A stretch of 39,894 nt of DNA from assembly GCA_024277875.1 (NCBI GenBank), contig JAJRUI010000149.1, positions 1 to 39,894 on the forward strand, given 5' to 3'. The notes beneath the pieces are model-generated. The model was not told the origin of the DNA. It made no database searches and saw only the letters and a list, made by a program, of their open reading frames with translations. Origin of the DNA: Deferrisomatales bacterium. GTDB taxonomy: Bacteria; Desulfobacterota; Deferrisomatia; Deferrisomatales; Deferrisomataceae. Positions 26,334 through 33,869 of this stretch are shown here, in pieces. Every line of letters begins with the position of its first letter. Position 1 is the first letter of the stretch. The position numbers and the translations under genes were made by a program.

Positions 26334-27323
26334 CTACCCCTCGGCCGCCGCGCCCAGGGGCTCGGGCCGGGGCAGGAGACCTGCGCCCTCCACGATCGGA
26401 CGCACCGCCTCTTCCCACTCGATCGCCATCACGTGGACGCCGGCCACCCCCGGGATCTCCCGCACCTGTTGGATCTGCTCGACGCACAGCCGGATGCCCT
26501 CGGCCCGCCACGCCTTCTGCCGCTCGGCCTTGTCGTCGATGCCCGCCCCGGCCGCGGTCATCCGTTCCACCACCTCGTCGGGCATGTCGATGCCGGGCAC
26601 GTTGTCGCGCATGTACTTGGCCATGCCGGGCCCCTTGAGCGGGCTCAGACCGGCCATCACGTGCACCTTGTCCAGGACGCCCAGGTCCCCCAGGCGGGCC
26701 ATGAACTCCCGGAACTTCTCCATGTTGTAGATACACTGGGTCTGGAGGAACTCGGCGCCGGCCCTCACCTTCTTCGCCACCCTGAACGGCCGGTACGCCA
26801 CAGGGTCGGCGAACGGGCTCTCCACCGCGCCCACGAAAAACCGCGGGGGGTCGCCTTCCAGGGCCTCGCCGTTGGCGAAGACCCCCTGGTCGCGCATCTC
26901 GGCCAGCAGTTTCACGAGCTGGATCGAGTCGATGTCCCACACGTTCTTGGCCGTCGGGTGGTTGCCGAACGTCTGGTGGTCGCCGGTGAGGCACAGCACG
27001 TTGCGGAGCCCCAGGGCCCACGCGCCGAGCAGGTCGGCCTGGATCGCCAGGCGGTTGCGGTCCCGGGTGGTCATCTGGACCACGGGTTCGAGCCCCTCGT
27101 CCCGGGCCAGGGCCGCCGCCGCGATGGACGACATCCGCACCACCGCGGTCTGGTTGTCGGTGATGTTCACGGCGTCCACCGAGCCGCGCAGCAGCCGGGC
27201 CTTGTCCCGAACTACTGCCGGGTCGGCCCCTTTCGGTGGCCCGAGTTCGCCGGTGACGGCAAAGCCGCCGGAGGACAGCACGCGGCTCAGGTTGGTCTCG
27301 ACGGTTCGGCTTTCGGGTGCCAT
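26334..27323 (-). CDS. metF: Methylene-tetrahydrofolate reductase catalytic subunit (MetF)
   Basis: 329 residues from ATG 27323 after AGGAGGAG. It has the MTHFR barrel: 'FAVTGELGPPKGADP' (the conserved early Glu), 'VDAVNITDNQTAVVRMSSI', 'NVLCLTGDHQTFGNHP' and 'GAEFLQTQCIYNMEKF'. The enzyme reduces 5,10-methylene-THF to 5-methyl-THF using FAD. The neighbouring MetV gene marks it as the type that lacks an NAD(P)H site of its own and receives electrons from iron-sulfur partners. The Hdr and MvhD genes around it suggest the hexameric complex described from Moorella. Confidence 0.92.
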   Translation of the reverse strand: MAPESRTVETNLSRVLSSGGFAVTGELGPPKGADPAVVRDKARLLRGSVDAVNITDNQTAVVRMSSIAAAALARDEGLEPVVQMTTRDRNRLAIQADLLGAWALGLRNVLCLTGDHQTFGNHPTAKNVWDIDSIQLVKLLAEMRDQGVFANGEALEGDPPRFFVGAVESPFADPVAYRPFRVAKKVRAGAEFLQTQCIYNMEKFREFMARLGDLGVLDKVHVMAGLSPLKGPGMAKYMRDNVPGIDMPDEVVERMTAAGAGIDDKAERQKAWRAEGIRLCVEQIQQVREIPGVAGVHVMAIEWEEAVRPIVEGAGLLPRPEPLGAAAEG

Positions 27324-27369
27324 GGGCTCCTCCTGGCGGTGGCGGTGGCTCATCCGGCGGGCAGGGGAC

Positions 27370-28062
27370 TCACGTCCCGGCCCCGTCCTGGGCGTCCCGG
27401 ACGAGGTCTTCGCGCACGATCCGGCCGGGCCCTCCGTCCCGGGCTGCCCGCCAGTTCTTGGGCTCGTGCACCTCGGCGAGCCGCTCCAACTCGCCCCGCG
27501 AGGTCAGCCGCTCCACGATCTCGTGCCACGCGCACGGGATCGCGTCGTCCACCTCGCACTTGCCGTCGTGGGACCCGCCGCACGGACCGTTGAGCAGGCT
27601 CTTGGAGCACCGGGCCACAGGGCAGATGCCGTCGGTGTAGTCCAGCACGCAGTCGCCACACCCGGCGCACCGCTCCTCCCACACCCCGTGCCGGGTGGGC
27701 AGCCCGTAGAACCGCGTGTCGAGCCCGGGCACCATCCGGGCCTCGGGGAACCGCTCCACGATCGCCTGGGCGCCCACCCCGCACCCCAGACTCACCACCA
27801 CGTCGGCCTGCCGGATCCGGTCGGCCGCGGTGTCCAGGTACTCCCACTCGCACTGGCGTTGCACCGTGAGGTGGGCAGCGTCGAGTTCGCGGCCGTCGAG
27901 CCGGGCTTTCATGCGCAGGGCGCTGGCCAGGATCTCGGCCTCCTTGTCCCCCCCGGCAAAGCACACGGTCACGCAGGTGCCGCACCCCAGGACCAGGGCC
28001 GTCTGGGCTCCGGCCGCCATCTCCAGGATCTTGGCCACGGGTTTCTGCTCGGCAACGATCAT
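27370..28062 (-). CDS. metV: MetV, zinc/iron-sulfur partner of MetF
   Basis: 230 residues from ATG 28062 with AGGAG upstream. It matches the 'MTHFR C-terminal' family MetV: N-terminal 'GCGTCVTVCFAGGDKE', a central 'VVSLGCGVGAQ', and a C-terminal Cys array starting 'CAGCGDCVLDYTDGICPVA' and continuing 'CSKSLLNGPCGGSHDGKCEV'. In acetogens MetV is obligatory for the MetFV-type methylene-THF reductase and carries [4Fe-4S] clusters and zinc. It lies between mvhD and metF, separated from each by about 30-46 bases. Confidence 0.92.
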   Translation of the reverse strand: MIVAEQKPVAKILEMAAGAQTALVLGCGTCVTVCFAGGDKEAEILASALRMKARLDGRELDAAHLTVQRQCEWEYLDTAADRIRQADVVVSLGCGVGAQAIVERFPEARMVPGLDTRFYGLPTRHGVWEERCAGCGDCVLDYTDGICPVARCSKSLLNGPCGGSHDGKCEVDDAIPCAWHEIVERLTSRGELERLAEVHEPKNWRAARDGGPGRIVREDLVRDAQDGAGT

Positions 28063-28092
28063 CGGCGTCTCCTGTGGGCGGCTGGCCCGGGC

Positions 28093-28554
28093 CTACCCGT
28101 CCGCGGCCTCGGCCGGGACCGGGCCGTCCGGTTCCGCCCCGGCCGGTCGGCCCAGGGGGTTGGGCCCCAGGGCCCGGACCTGTTCGGACATCTCGGTGCA
28201 CACCTCGGCGAACCGGGCCCCCTGGGCGCTGGACAGGTTGAACATCCGGACCCGCTGCCCCCCGAGCCCGATCTCGTCGAGCAGGGAGGCGGCGTACTGG
28301 ACACGGCGTGCTGCGTTCGTATTACCTTCCAGGTAATGGCAGTCGCCCTCCAGTCACCCGGCGACCATCACGCCGTCGGCGCCGTGCTCGAACGCGGCCA
28401 GCACGTGGGCCGCGTCCAGCTTGCCGGTGCACGGCAGGCGCACCACCCGGATTCCTTCCGGGTAATCCAGGCGCATCGCCCCGGCCAGGTCGGCCGCGCC
28501 GTACGCGCAGTGGATGCAGCAGAACGCCACGATTCCCGGTTCGAACTCACCCAT
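28093..28554 (-). CDS. mvhD: MvhD-family electron carrier read as a selenoprotein (in-frame TGA = Sec67)
   Basis: Read through the TGA at 28354-28356, the frame runs from ATG 28554 to TAG 28093 and gives 153 residues, the normal size of the MvhD/FlpD/FrhD family; stopping at TGA would give only 66. Family features lie on both sides of the TGA: 'FEPGIVAFCCIHCAYGAADL' with the Cys-Cys-x2-Cys cluster motif and 'RLPCTGKLD' before it; 'LEGDCHYLEGN' and 'GLGGQRVRMFNLSSAQGARF' after it. Sec67 falls at the first Cys of the family motif G-C-H-x-G-D-C-H-Y. MvhD carries a [2Fe-2S] centre and passes electrons to HdrA. A hairpin with bacterial SECIS geometry follows the TGA. The gene starts one base after the HdrA stop. 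A nonsense mutation is the alternative, but the intact downstream frame and hairpin argue against it. Confidence 0.88.
28321..28356 (-). promoter_or_regulatory. Bacterial SECIS-like hairpin after the mvhD UGA
   Basis: On the minus strand the UGA is followed after 16 bases by ATTACCT-GGA-AGGTAAT, a perfect 7-base-pair stem with a 3-base loop starting with GG (28321-28337). Known bacterial SECIS elements are short stem-loops within about 16-37 bases after UGA with a G among the first two loop bases. This fits. It lies inside coding sequence (His-Tyr-Leu-Glu-Gly-Asn), as required. Confidence 0.8.
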
Positions 28555-28555
28555 G

Positions 28556-31500
28556 TCAGCACCCTCCGCTCGCGGTGTTTTCGGTGCGGGTTCCCCTGTA
28601 CGGGGTGTGCCCCTCCAGCAGGCCGACCACTGCCGCGCCCACCTGGTCGTCGGTGAAGTGGGCCACCTGGATCGCGTTGGCCGGGCACGCCCCGGCGCAC
28701 ACTCCGCACCCGTGGCACGTGGCCGGTTCGATGTACGCCGCCCCGGCGATGCCCCCGGAACCGACCCGGTCGGCCCGCATCTCGGGCACCTCGTACGGGC
28801 ACACCCGGACGCAGGTCAGGCACCCGGCACACAGCTGCTCGTCCACCCGGGCCACTGCCCCCTCGGACCGCAGCCTCTCCTTGGACAGAACGGTCACCGC
28901 CCGGGCCGCGGCCGCCCGGGCCTGTGCCACGGACTCGCCCAGGAACTTGGGGTAGTGGGCCAGGCCGGCCAGGTACATCCCGTCGGACTGGAAGTCCACG
29001 GGCCGGAGCTTTACGTGGGCCTCCAGGAAGAACCCGTCCGCGTCCAAAGGCACCTTGAGGCGGGTCGCCAGATCCCGGCCGTCCTCCCGGGGCACCATGG
29101 GCTCGGCCAGCACCAGCATGCGGGGCCGCAGGGTGGCGGCCCGCCCCGTGGCCGCGTCCACGTAGTCCACCCGTACGCTGTTCCACTCCACCGACACCTC
29201 GGGCGGCCGGGCCTCGTCGTACCGCCGGAACCGCACCCCCCGGCGCCGGGCCTCGGTATAGAGCCGTTCCTTAAACCCGTAGGTGCGGACGTCCTTGTAC
29301 AGGATCGTGACCTCCGCGTCGGGCCGGAGTTCCTTGAGCACCAGCGCGTCCTTGATCGCCGTGGTGCAGCAGGTGCGGGCGCAGAACTTCTCGGCCGGCC
29401 CCACGCACAGGATCATCGCGACCCGGTCCGGCAGGGACCGGGCGGTCAGGCCGGGCGTGGCGTCGTGGCCGTTGCCCCCGGCCTTGCGGTACAGGAACTC
29501 CTCGAAGTCCAGGGCGGTCACGACGTCCGGGTGGCTGCCCAGGCCGTACTCCGGTCCCCGGTACTCCCGGGCTCCGGTGGCCACGATCACCACCCCGTGC
29601 TCGACCCGTACGATTTCACCGTCCGGCCGTTCCAGCACGCTCGTGAAGTTGCCCCGGAACCCGCCCGTCTCGGCCACCTCGGTGCCCTGGTACACCTGGA
29701 CGTTCGGGTGGGTGGCCGTCCGCCGGACCAGATCGTGGAGAAACCCGGCCGGGCTCTTGCCGCTCTCCAGGAACCGCACGCGCAGGAGGTTGCCTCCCAA
29801 CTCCGGGGTCTTCTCGACCAGGTGCACCGGGTAGCCTTGATCGGCCAGGTCCAGGGCCGCGGTCATGCCCGCCACCCCTCCCCCGATCACCAGGGCCGAT
29901 TTGCGCACCGGGAACTCCAGGGCGTTGATCGGCGCGAGCCGGGCGGCCCGGGCCACCGCAGCCCGCACGAGGTCCATGGCCTTCTCCGTGGCGCCCTCCC
30001 AGTCCCCGGCGTGCACCCACGAGCAGTGGTTGCGGATGTTGGCCATTTCGAACAGGGCCGGGTTCAGGCCGGCCGCGCGCACCGCGTCCTGGAACAGGGG
30101 TTCGTGGGTCCGGGGGCTGCACGACGCCACCACCACCCGGTTCAACCCCTGTTCCTTCACCGTCTCGGTGATGTGGACCACGGTGTCCTGGCTGCACGTG
30201 TACAGGTTGGCTTCGGCGTGGACCACGCCGGGCAGGCCGGAGACGTACTCGGCCACGGACGGTACGTCCAGGAAACCGCCGATGTTCGAACCGCAGTGGC
30301 ACACGAACACCCCGACCCGGGGCGGCTCCCCGGCCACGGCCCGTTCGGGCGGGAACGACGCCTCCACGGTCAGGGTGCCCCGGGCCGCGGCGAGCAGGGT
30401 TCCGGCCCTGCACGCGGCACCGCTGGCCTCCACCACGGTCTCGGGGATGTCCTTGGGCTCCCGGAACGGCCCGGCCACGTAGATCCCGGGCCGGCTCGAC
30501 GCCAGGGGCGCGAACAGACTCGTGTGACAGAACCCGTAGTCGTCCAGGGCCACCCCCAGCCGGCCGCCCAGCTCGCGTACGGCCGGGGAGATCTCCATGC
30601 CGACCGACAGCACCACCAGGTCGAACCGGTCCGTGTGCACCTTGCCGCCCTTCGCGGACCGCACCAGCAGGTCCCCGGTGGCCGGGTCCTCCAGGACCCG
30701 GGAGATCCGGCACCGCTCGTACCGGATCCCGTACTTGTCCCGGGCCCGGCGGTAGTATTCGTCGTACCCCTTGGAGAACGACCGGGTGTCCATGAAGAAC
30801 ACGGTCACCTCGGTGCCGGGCTCGTGTTCCACGGCCATGATCGCTTCCTTGGCCGCGTACATGCAGCACACGCTCGAACAGTAGTCGTGCTCCTGGTCCC
30901 GGCTGCCCACGCACTGGAGGAACGCGATCCGTTGCGGCGTGCGGCCGTCGCCGGGCCGGCGCACGTGGCCCTGGGTCGGGCCCGACGCCGACAGCATCCG
31001 CTCGAACTGCATCGCGGTGACCACGTTTGGGTACCGCCCGAACCCGTACTCCTGGCTCAGCCGGGCGTCGTAGAGCTCGTACCCGGGGGCGAGGACCACC
31101 GCGCCGACCGTGAGTTCCTCCTCGCCGGGCAACTCTTCGTGAACCACCGCACCGGCCTTGCACGCGTCCACGCACGCGTGGCACTCCGAACACACCCCGC
31201 ACGCCAGGCACCGGGCCGCCTCGGCCCGGGCCTCGTCCTCGGTGTATCCCAGGCTCACCTCGTCGAACGTCTCCCGCCGCTTGCCCGGGTCCAGGGTCTG
31301 GACCCCGAGCCGGCCCTGGCGCTGCAACTCGCCCCGCTCCACCCGCTCGAGGAGCTCCTCCTGGTCTATCTCGGCCACGGGGAGCCGGTCTCCCACCTCG
31401 GGCTCCAAGGTCTCGCCCCGCAGGAACGCGTGGATGCCCCGGGCCGCCTTGTGGCCGGATGCCACGGCCTCGATCACGTACGCCGTACCCGTGGTGCTGT

Positions 31501-33100
31501 CACCGGCCGCGAACAGGCCGGGCCGGGCCGTGGCGCAGGTCTCCGGGTCCACGGCCACCGTGTTCTGGGGCGTGACCTCCACCCCGGCGTCCTCGGGCAG
31601 GAACGCGAGCCCGGCCCGCTGTCCCACCGAGAAGATCACGTTGGTGCACGCCACCTCGTACTCCGAGCCCTCCACCGGCACCGGCCGGCGCCGACCATTC
31701 TCGTCGGGTTCGCCGGGGCGCATCTTCTGGAGCCGCACCCCCCGGACCCGGCCGTCCGGCCCGGCCAGCACCGCCACCGGGTTGGAGAAGAAGTGGAACG
31801 CGACCCCTTCCTCTTCCGCGTGCTCGATCTCCAGGGGGTCGGCCGACGCGTCGTCCCGGGACCGGCGGTAGTGCACCTCCACCTCGCTGCCCAGCCGCAC
31901 CGCGGTGCGCGCGCAGTCCATGGCCACGTTTCCTGCGCCCACCACCACCACCTTCTCGCCCAGTTCCGGCGGGTTGCCCAGGCGCACGTCCCGCAGGAAC
32001 GTGGTGTTGGTGAGCACCCCGGGCAGGTCCGCGCCGGGAATGGGCAGCCGGATCCCCTCGTGGGCGCCCACCGCCACCAGCACGGCAGAGAACCCCTCGG
32101 AGAACAGGGCGTCCACGTCGGTCACCGGGTGGTCGAGCTTCAACGCGACCCCGAGGTCCACGATCTCCCGGACCTCCCGGTCGATGATCGTGTCGGGCAG
32201 CCGGTACTCGGGCACGCCCACCCGCAACATCCCACCCGCCACGGGCAACGCCTCGAACACGGTGACCGCGTAGCCGCGCTGGCACAACTCCCGGGCTGCG
32301 GTGAGCCCGCACGGCCCTGCCCCGATCACGGCCACCCGCTCGTCGAACCGGCGCTCGGCCGGTTCGGGGGGCTCGTACGGCTGCTCGTACACCCAGTCGG
32401 TGACGAACCGTTTCAGCGCGCGGATGTCCAGGGCCTCGTCCACCTTGGCCCGGGTGCACGCGTCCTCGCACCGGTGGTTGCAGATCCGGCCGCAGATGCC
32501 GGGGAACGGGTTGTCGAGCTTGATCGTCCGGAGGGCGGCGTCGTAGTCGCCGTTGCGGATGTGGGCGATGTAGCCCTGGGCCCGCTGGCCGGCCGGGCAC
32601 GCGTCCCGGCACGGGCTGACCCCGCGCTTCTCGATCGCGTACGCATTGGGCACGGCCTGGGGGTACAGCTTGTGGGCGGCCTTCTGGCGGACGAGGCCCT
32701 CGTCGAACCGGCCCGGGATCTCCACCGGGCACACGGTCTCGCAGTCGCCGCACGCGGTGCACTTGTCCGGGTCGATGTACCGGGGGTTCCTGAGCAGGCG
32801 TACCCGGAAGTTCCCGGCCTCGCCCTCGAGGCCGCCGATCTCCACCCCGGTGAGGACGTCGATGTTCAGGTGCCGGCCCACGTCCACCAGCTTGGGGCTG
32901 ATGGTGCACATGGCGCAGTCGTTGGTCGGGAACGTCTTGTCCAACTGGGCCATGTGGCCGCCGATGGCGGTCTTCTTCTCGGCCAGGTAGACCTTGTACC
33001 CGCTCTCGGCCAGGTCCAGGGACGCCTGGATGCCCGCGATCCCGCCGCCGACCACCAGCACCGATCCCGTGACGTCGGCGTTGCCCGAAACCTCACCCAT
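28556..33100 (-). CDS. hdrA: HdrA-GltD-HdrA fusion flavoprotein (1514 residues)
   Basis: Starts at ATG 33100 with GAGGGG upstream; a longer frame to 33184 adds only an unconserved Arg-rich leader. Residues 13-160: HdrA FAD domain ('VLVVGGGIAGIQASLDLAES', 'TNDCAMCTISPKLVDVGRH') and ferredoxin motif 'CTACGDCETVCP'. Residues about 160-650: an inserted GltD/NfnB-type module ('CRDACPAGQRAQGYI', 'GICGRICNHRCEDAC', FAD site 'VAVIGAGPCGLTAA', second nucleotide site 'VVVVGAGNVAMDCARTA', 'FAAGDSTTG') ending in a Cys array 'CLACGVCSECHACVDAC'. Residues 660-905: the rest of the first HdrA unit. Residues 928-1514: a complete second HdrA ('VFVCHCGSNIGGFLDV', 'VASCSPRTHEPLF', 'ALVIGGGVAGMTAALDLA') with two C-terminal ferredoxin motifs ('CAGCLTCVRVCP', 'CHGCGVCAGACP'). 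It is the likely flavin-based electron-bifurcating core, with the GltD part as a candidate NAD(P)H site. Confidence 0.92.
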   Translation of the reverse strand: MGEVSGNADVTGSVLVVGGGIAGIQASLDLAESGYKVYLAEKKTAIGGHMAQLDKTFPTNDCAMCTISPKLVDVGRHLNIDVLTGVEIGGLEGEAGNFRVRLLRNPRYIDPDKCTACGDCETVCPVEIPGRFDEGLVRQKAAHKLYPQAVPNAYAIEKRGVSPCRDACPAGQRAQGYIAHIRNGDYDAALRTIKLDNPFPGICGRICNHRCEDACTRAKVDEALDIRALKRFVTDWVYEQPYEPPEPAERRFDERVAVIGAGPCGLTAARELCQRGYAVTVFEALPVAGGMLRVGVPEYRLPDTIIDREVREIVDLGVALKLDHPVTDVDALFSEGFSAVLVAVGAHEGIRLPIPGADLPGVLTNTTFLRDVRLGNPPELGEKVVVVGAGNVAMDCARTAVRLGSEVEVHYRRSRDDASADPLEIEHAEEEGVAFHFFSNPVAVLAGPDGRVRGVRLQKMRPGEPDENGRRRPVPVEGSEYEVACTNVIFSVGQRAGLAFLPEDAGVEVTPQNTVAVDPETCATARPGLFAAGDSTTGTAYVIEAVASGHKAARGIHAFLRGETLEPEVGDRLPVAEIDQEELLERVERGELQRQGRLGVQTLDPGKRRETFDEVSLGYTEDEARAEAARCLACGVCSECHACVDACKAGAVVHEELPGEEELTVGAVVLAPGYELYDARLSQEYGFGRYPNVVTAMQFERMLSASGPTQGHVRRPGDGRTPQRIAFLQCVGSRDQEHDYCSSVCCMYAAKEAIMAVEHEPGTEVTVFFMDTRSFSKGYDEYYRRARDKYGIRYERCRISRVLEDPATGDLLVRSAKGGKVHTDRFDLVVLSVGMEISPAVRELGGRLGVALDDYGFCHTSLFAPLASSRPGIYVAGPFREPKDIPETVVEASGAACRAGTLLAAARGTLTVEASFPPERAVAGEPPRVGVFVCHCGSNIGGFLDVPSVAEYVSGLPGVVHAEANLYTCSQDTVVHITETVKEQGLNRVVVASCSPRTHEPLFQDAVRAAGLNPALFEMANIRNHCSWVHAGDWEGATEKAMDLVRAAVARAARLAPINALEFPVRKSALVIGGGVAGMTAALDLADQGYPVHLVEKTPELGGNLLRVRFLESGKSPAGFLHDLVRRTATHPNVQVYQGTEVAETGGFRGNFTSVLERPDGEIVRVEHGVVIVATGAREYRGPEYGLGSHPDVVTALDFEEFLYRKAGGNGHDATPGLTARSLPDRVAMILCVGPAEKFCARTCCTTAIKDALVLKELRPDAEVTILYKDVRTYGFKERLYTEARRRGVRFRRYDEARPPEVSVEWNSVRVDYVDAATGRAATLRPRMLVLAEPMVPREDGRDLATRLKVPLDADGFFLEAHVKLRPVDFQSDGMYLAGLAHYPKFLGESVAQARAAAARAVTVLSKERLRSEGAVARVDEQLCAGCLTCVRVCPYEVPEMRADRVGSGGIAGAAYIEPATCHGCGVCAGACPANAIQVAHFTDDQVGAAVVGLLEGHTPYRGTRTENTASGGC

Positions 33101-33135
33101 GATCTTCCCCTCGGATGCGATCGAGATTCGCGCAA

Positions 33136-33251
33136 GCCGCAGAACGCGGCCTGCGGCGCCGCCCCGCCCCTGTTCCTGCTGCACGGCCCGGGGCAGGGCC
33201 CGTTGGCACGCCGCCGCGCGCGAACTCAGTGGCGTCCCACGCGCGGCGGCG
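33136..33251 (-). repeat. Two inverted repeats in the hdrA leader
   Basis: The 219-base gap between the receiver-like gene and hdrA holds GCCGCAG-N8-CTGCGGC (33136-33157) and a perfect 12-base inverted repeat CGCCGCCGCGCG / CGCGCGGCGGCG (33209-33220 with 33240-33251). No T run follows on the minus strand. They may fold the leader mRNA or mark RNA processing between the two genes. Confidence 0.6.
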
Positions 33252-33260
33252 GTGGCGTTC

Positions 33261-33289
33261 TAGCAGGTTGCGGAAAAAGCAACCTGCTA
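33261..33289 (-). repeat. REP-like palindrome between the receiver-like gene and hdrA
   Basis: A perfect 11-base inverted repeat TAGCAGGTTGC / GCAACCTGCTA with a 7-base A/G loop (T/C on the transcribed strand). Its AT-richer composition differs from its surroundings. From memory, closely similar GGTTGC-TTTTTCC-GCAACC palindromes are dispersed in intergenic regions of Geobacter-like genomes, so it may be a repetitive element rather than a local signal. Confidence 0.75.
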
Positions 33290-33319
33290 CGCGCCCCATG
33301 GACGGGGTCGTCCGGCATC

Positions 33320-33799
33320 CTAGACCCGCTTGGTGACGAACGAGTACTCGGGCACGGCCTCTCCGGCCGCCTCCCACGCCGCGTCCCGGGCCTCCTGGCG
33401 GTCCAGGTACGCGAACACCATGTTCTCGATCGCGTCGCTGGTGTAGTCGGTGGTGATCAGGTCGTCGGCCATGTCCAGGATCTCGATCCCCTCCTGGTAC
33501 CCGGTGCGGTACACCAGGGTGCTGGGGATCGGGAGCACCAGCATCACGCCGGTGCGGGTGGCCCGGAAGTCCTCCTGGATCAGTTCCATCAGGCCCGACC
33601 CGTCCGCTTCCCGGTACGGGAACGTGGTGTGGAGCAGCACCAGGGTGGGCCGGCGGCCCAGCACCGCGGCGCGACACGCGCCCACGTCGTGGACCTCCTC
33701 GATCCGCAGGCCCTGGCGGGCCCGGGACAGGATGCGCCGCAGGGAGCGGCTCCGGTTGCGGTCGGTGTCGATGATCATGACGTCGGCGTGGCGATCCAT
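33320..33799 (-). CDS. Degenerate receiver-domain protein at the head of the hdr-met operon
   Basis: 159 residues from ATG 33799 after AGGAGGATCCC. The fold looks like a CheY receiver: 'DVMIIDTDRNRSRSLRRIL' gives the acidic pocket (Asp11, Asp13), 'PTLVLLHTTFP' is the beta-3 strand, 'GVMLVLPIPS' beta-4 and 'DDLITTDYTSDAI' the beta-5 region. The phosphorylatable Asp is replaced by His57 and the conserved Lys of beta-5 is absent, so it should not be phosphorylated in the ordinary way. There is no output domain; a C-terminal helix of about 40 residues follows. It lies first after the sigma-54 promoter and before hdrA. Role unknown; protein-protein signalling to the Hdr complex or a regulatory adaptor are possibilities. 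Confidence 0.7.
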   Translation of the reverse strand: MDRHADVMIIDTDRNRSRSLRRILSRARQGLRIEEVHDVGACRAAVLGRRPTLVLLHTTFPYREADGSGLMELIQEDFRATRTGVMLVLPIPSTLVYRTGYQEGIEILDMADDLITTDYTSDAIENMVFAYLDRQEARDAAWEAAGEAVPEYSFVTKRV

Positions 33800-33851
33800 G
33801 GGATCCTCCTTCCCCGGGTCTGGCCCGGTGTGCCCGTTATGCCGACTTGAC

Positions 33852-33869
33852 TAGCAAGGGGCGGGCCAA
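33852..33869 (-). promoter_or_regulatory. sigma-54 (-24/-12) promoter of the receiver-hdr-met operon
   Basis: The minus strand reads TTGGCCCGCCCCTTGCTA, which fits the RpoN consensus TGGCACG-N4-TTGCW with exact GG-N10-GC spacing (GG = 33867-33866, GC = 33855-33854). The start of transcription would be near 33842, 43 bases before the receiver-like gene. An NtrC-type activator gene is the next gene upstream, which supports the call. Confidence 0.85.

Noticed and set aside
28354-28356. TGA in mvhD as an ordinary nonsense mutation or sequencing error
   Set aside because: The downstream 86 codons are intact and family-like, the TGA is at a Cys position, and a SECIS-type hairpin follows. The possibility is kept as the alternative in the feature entry.
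28514-33850. A 1778-codon plus-strand frame
   Set aside because: It is the shadow of the hdrA fusion gene; its sequence is His/Gly/Pro/Val-rich without recognisable domains, whereas the minus strand has continuous family motifs.
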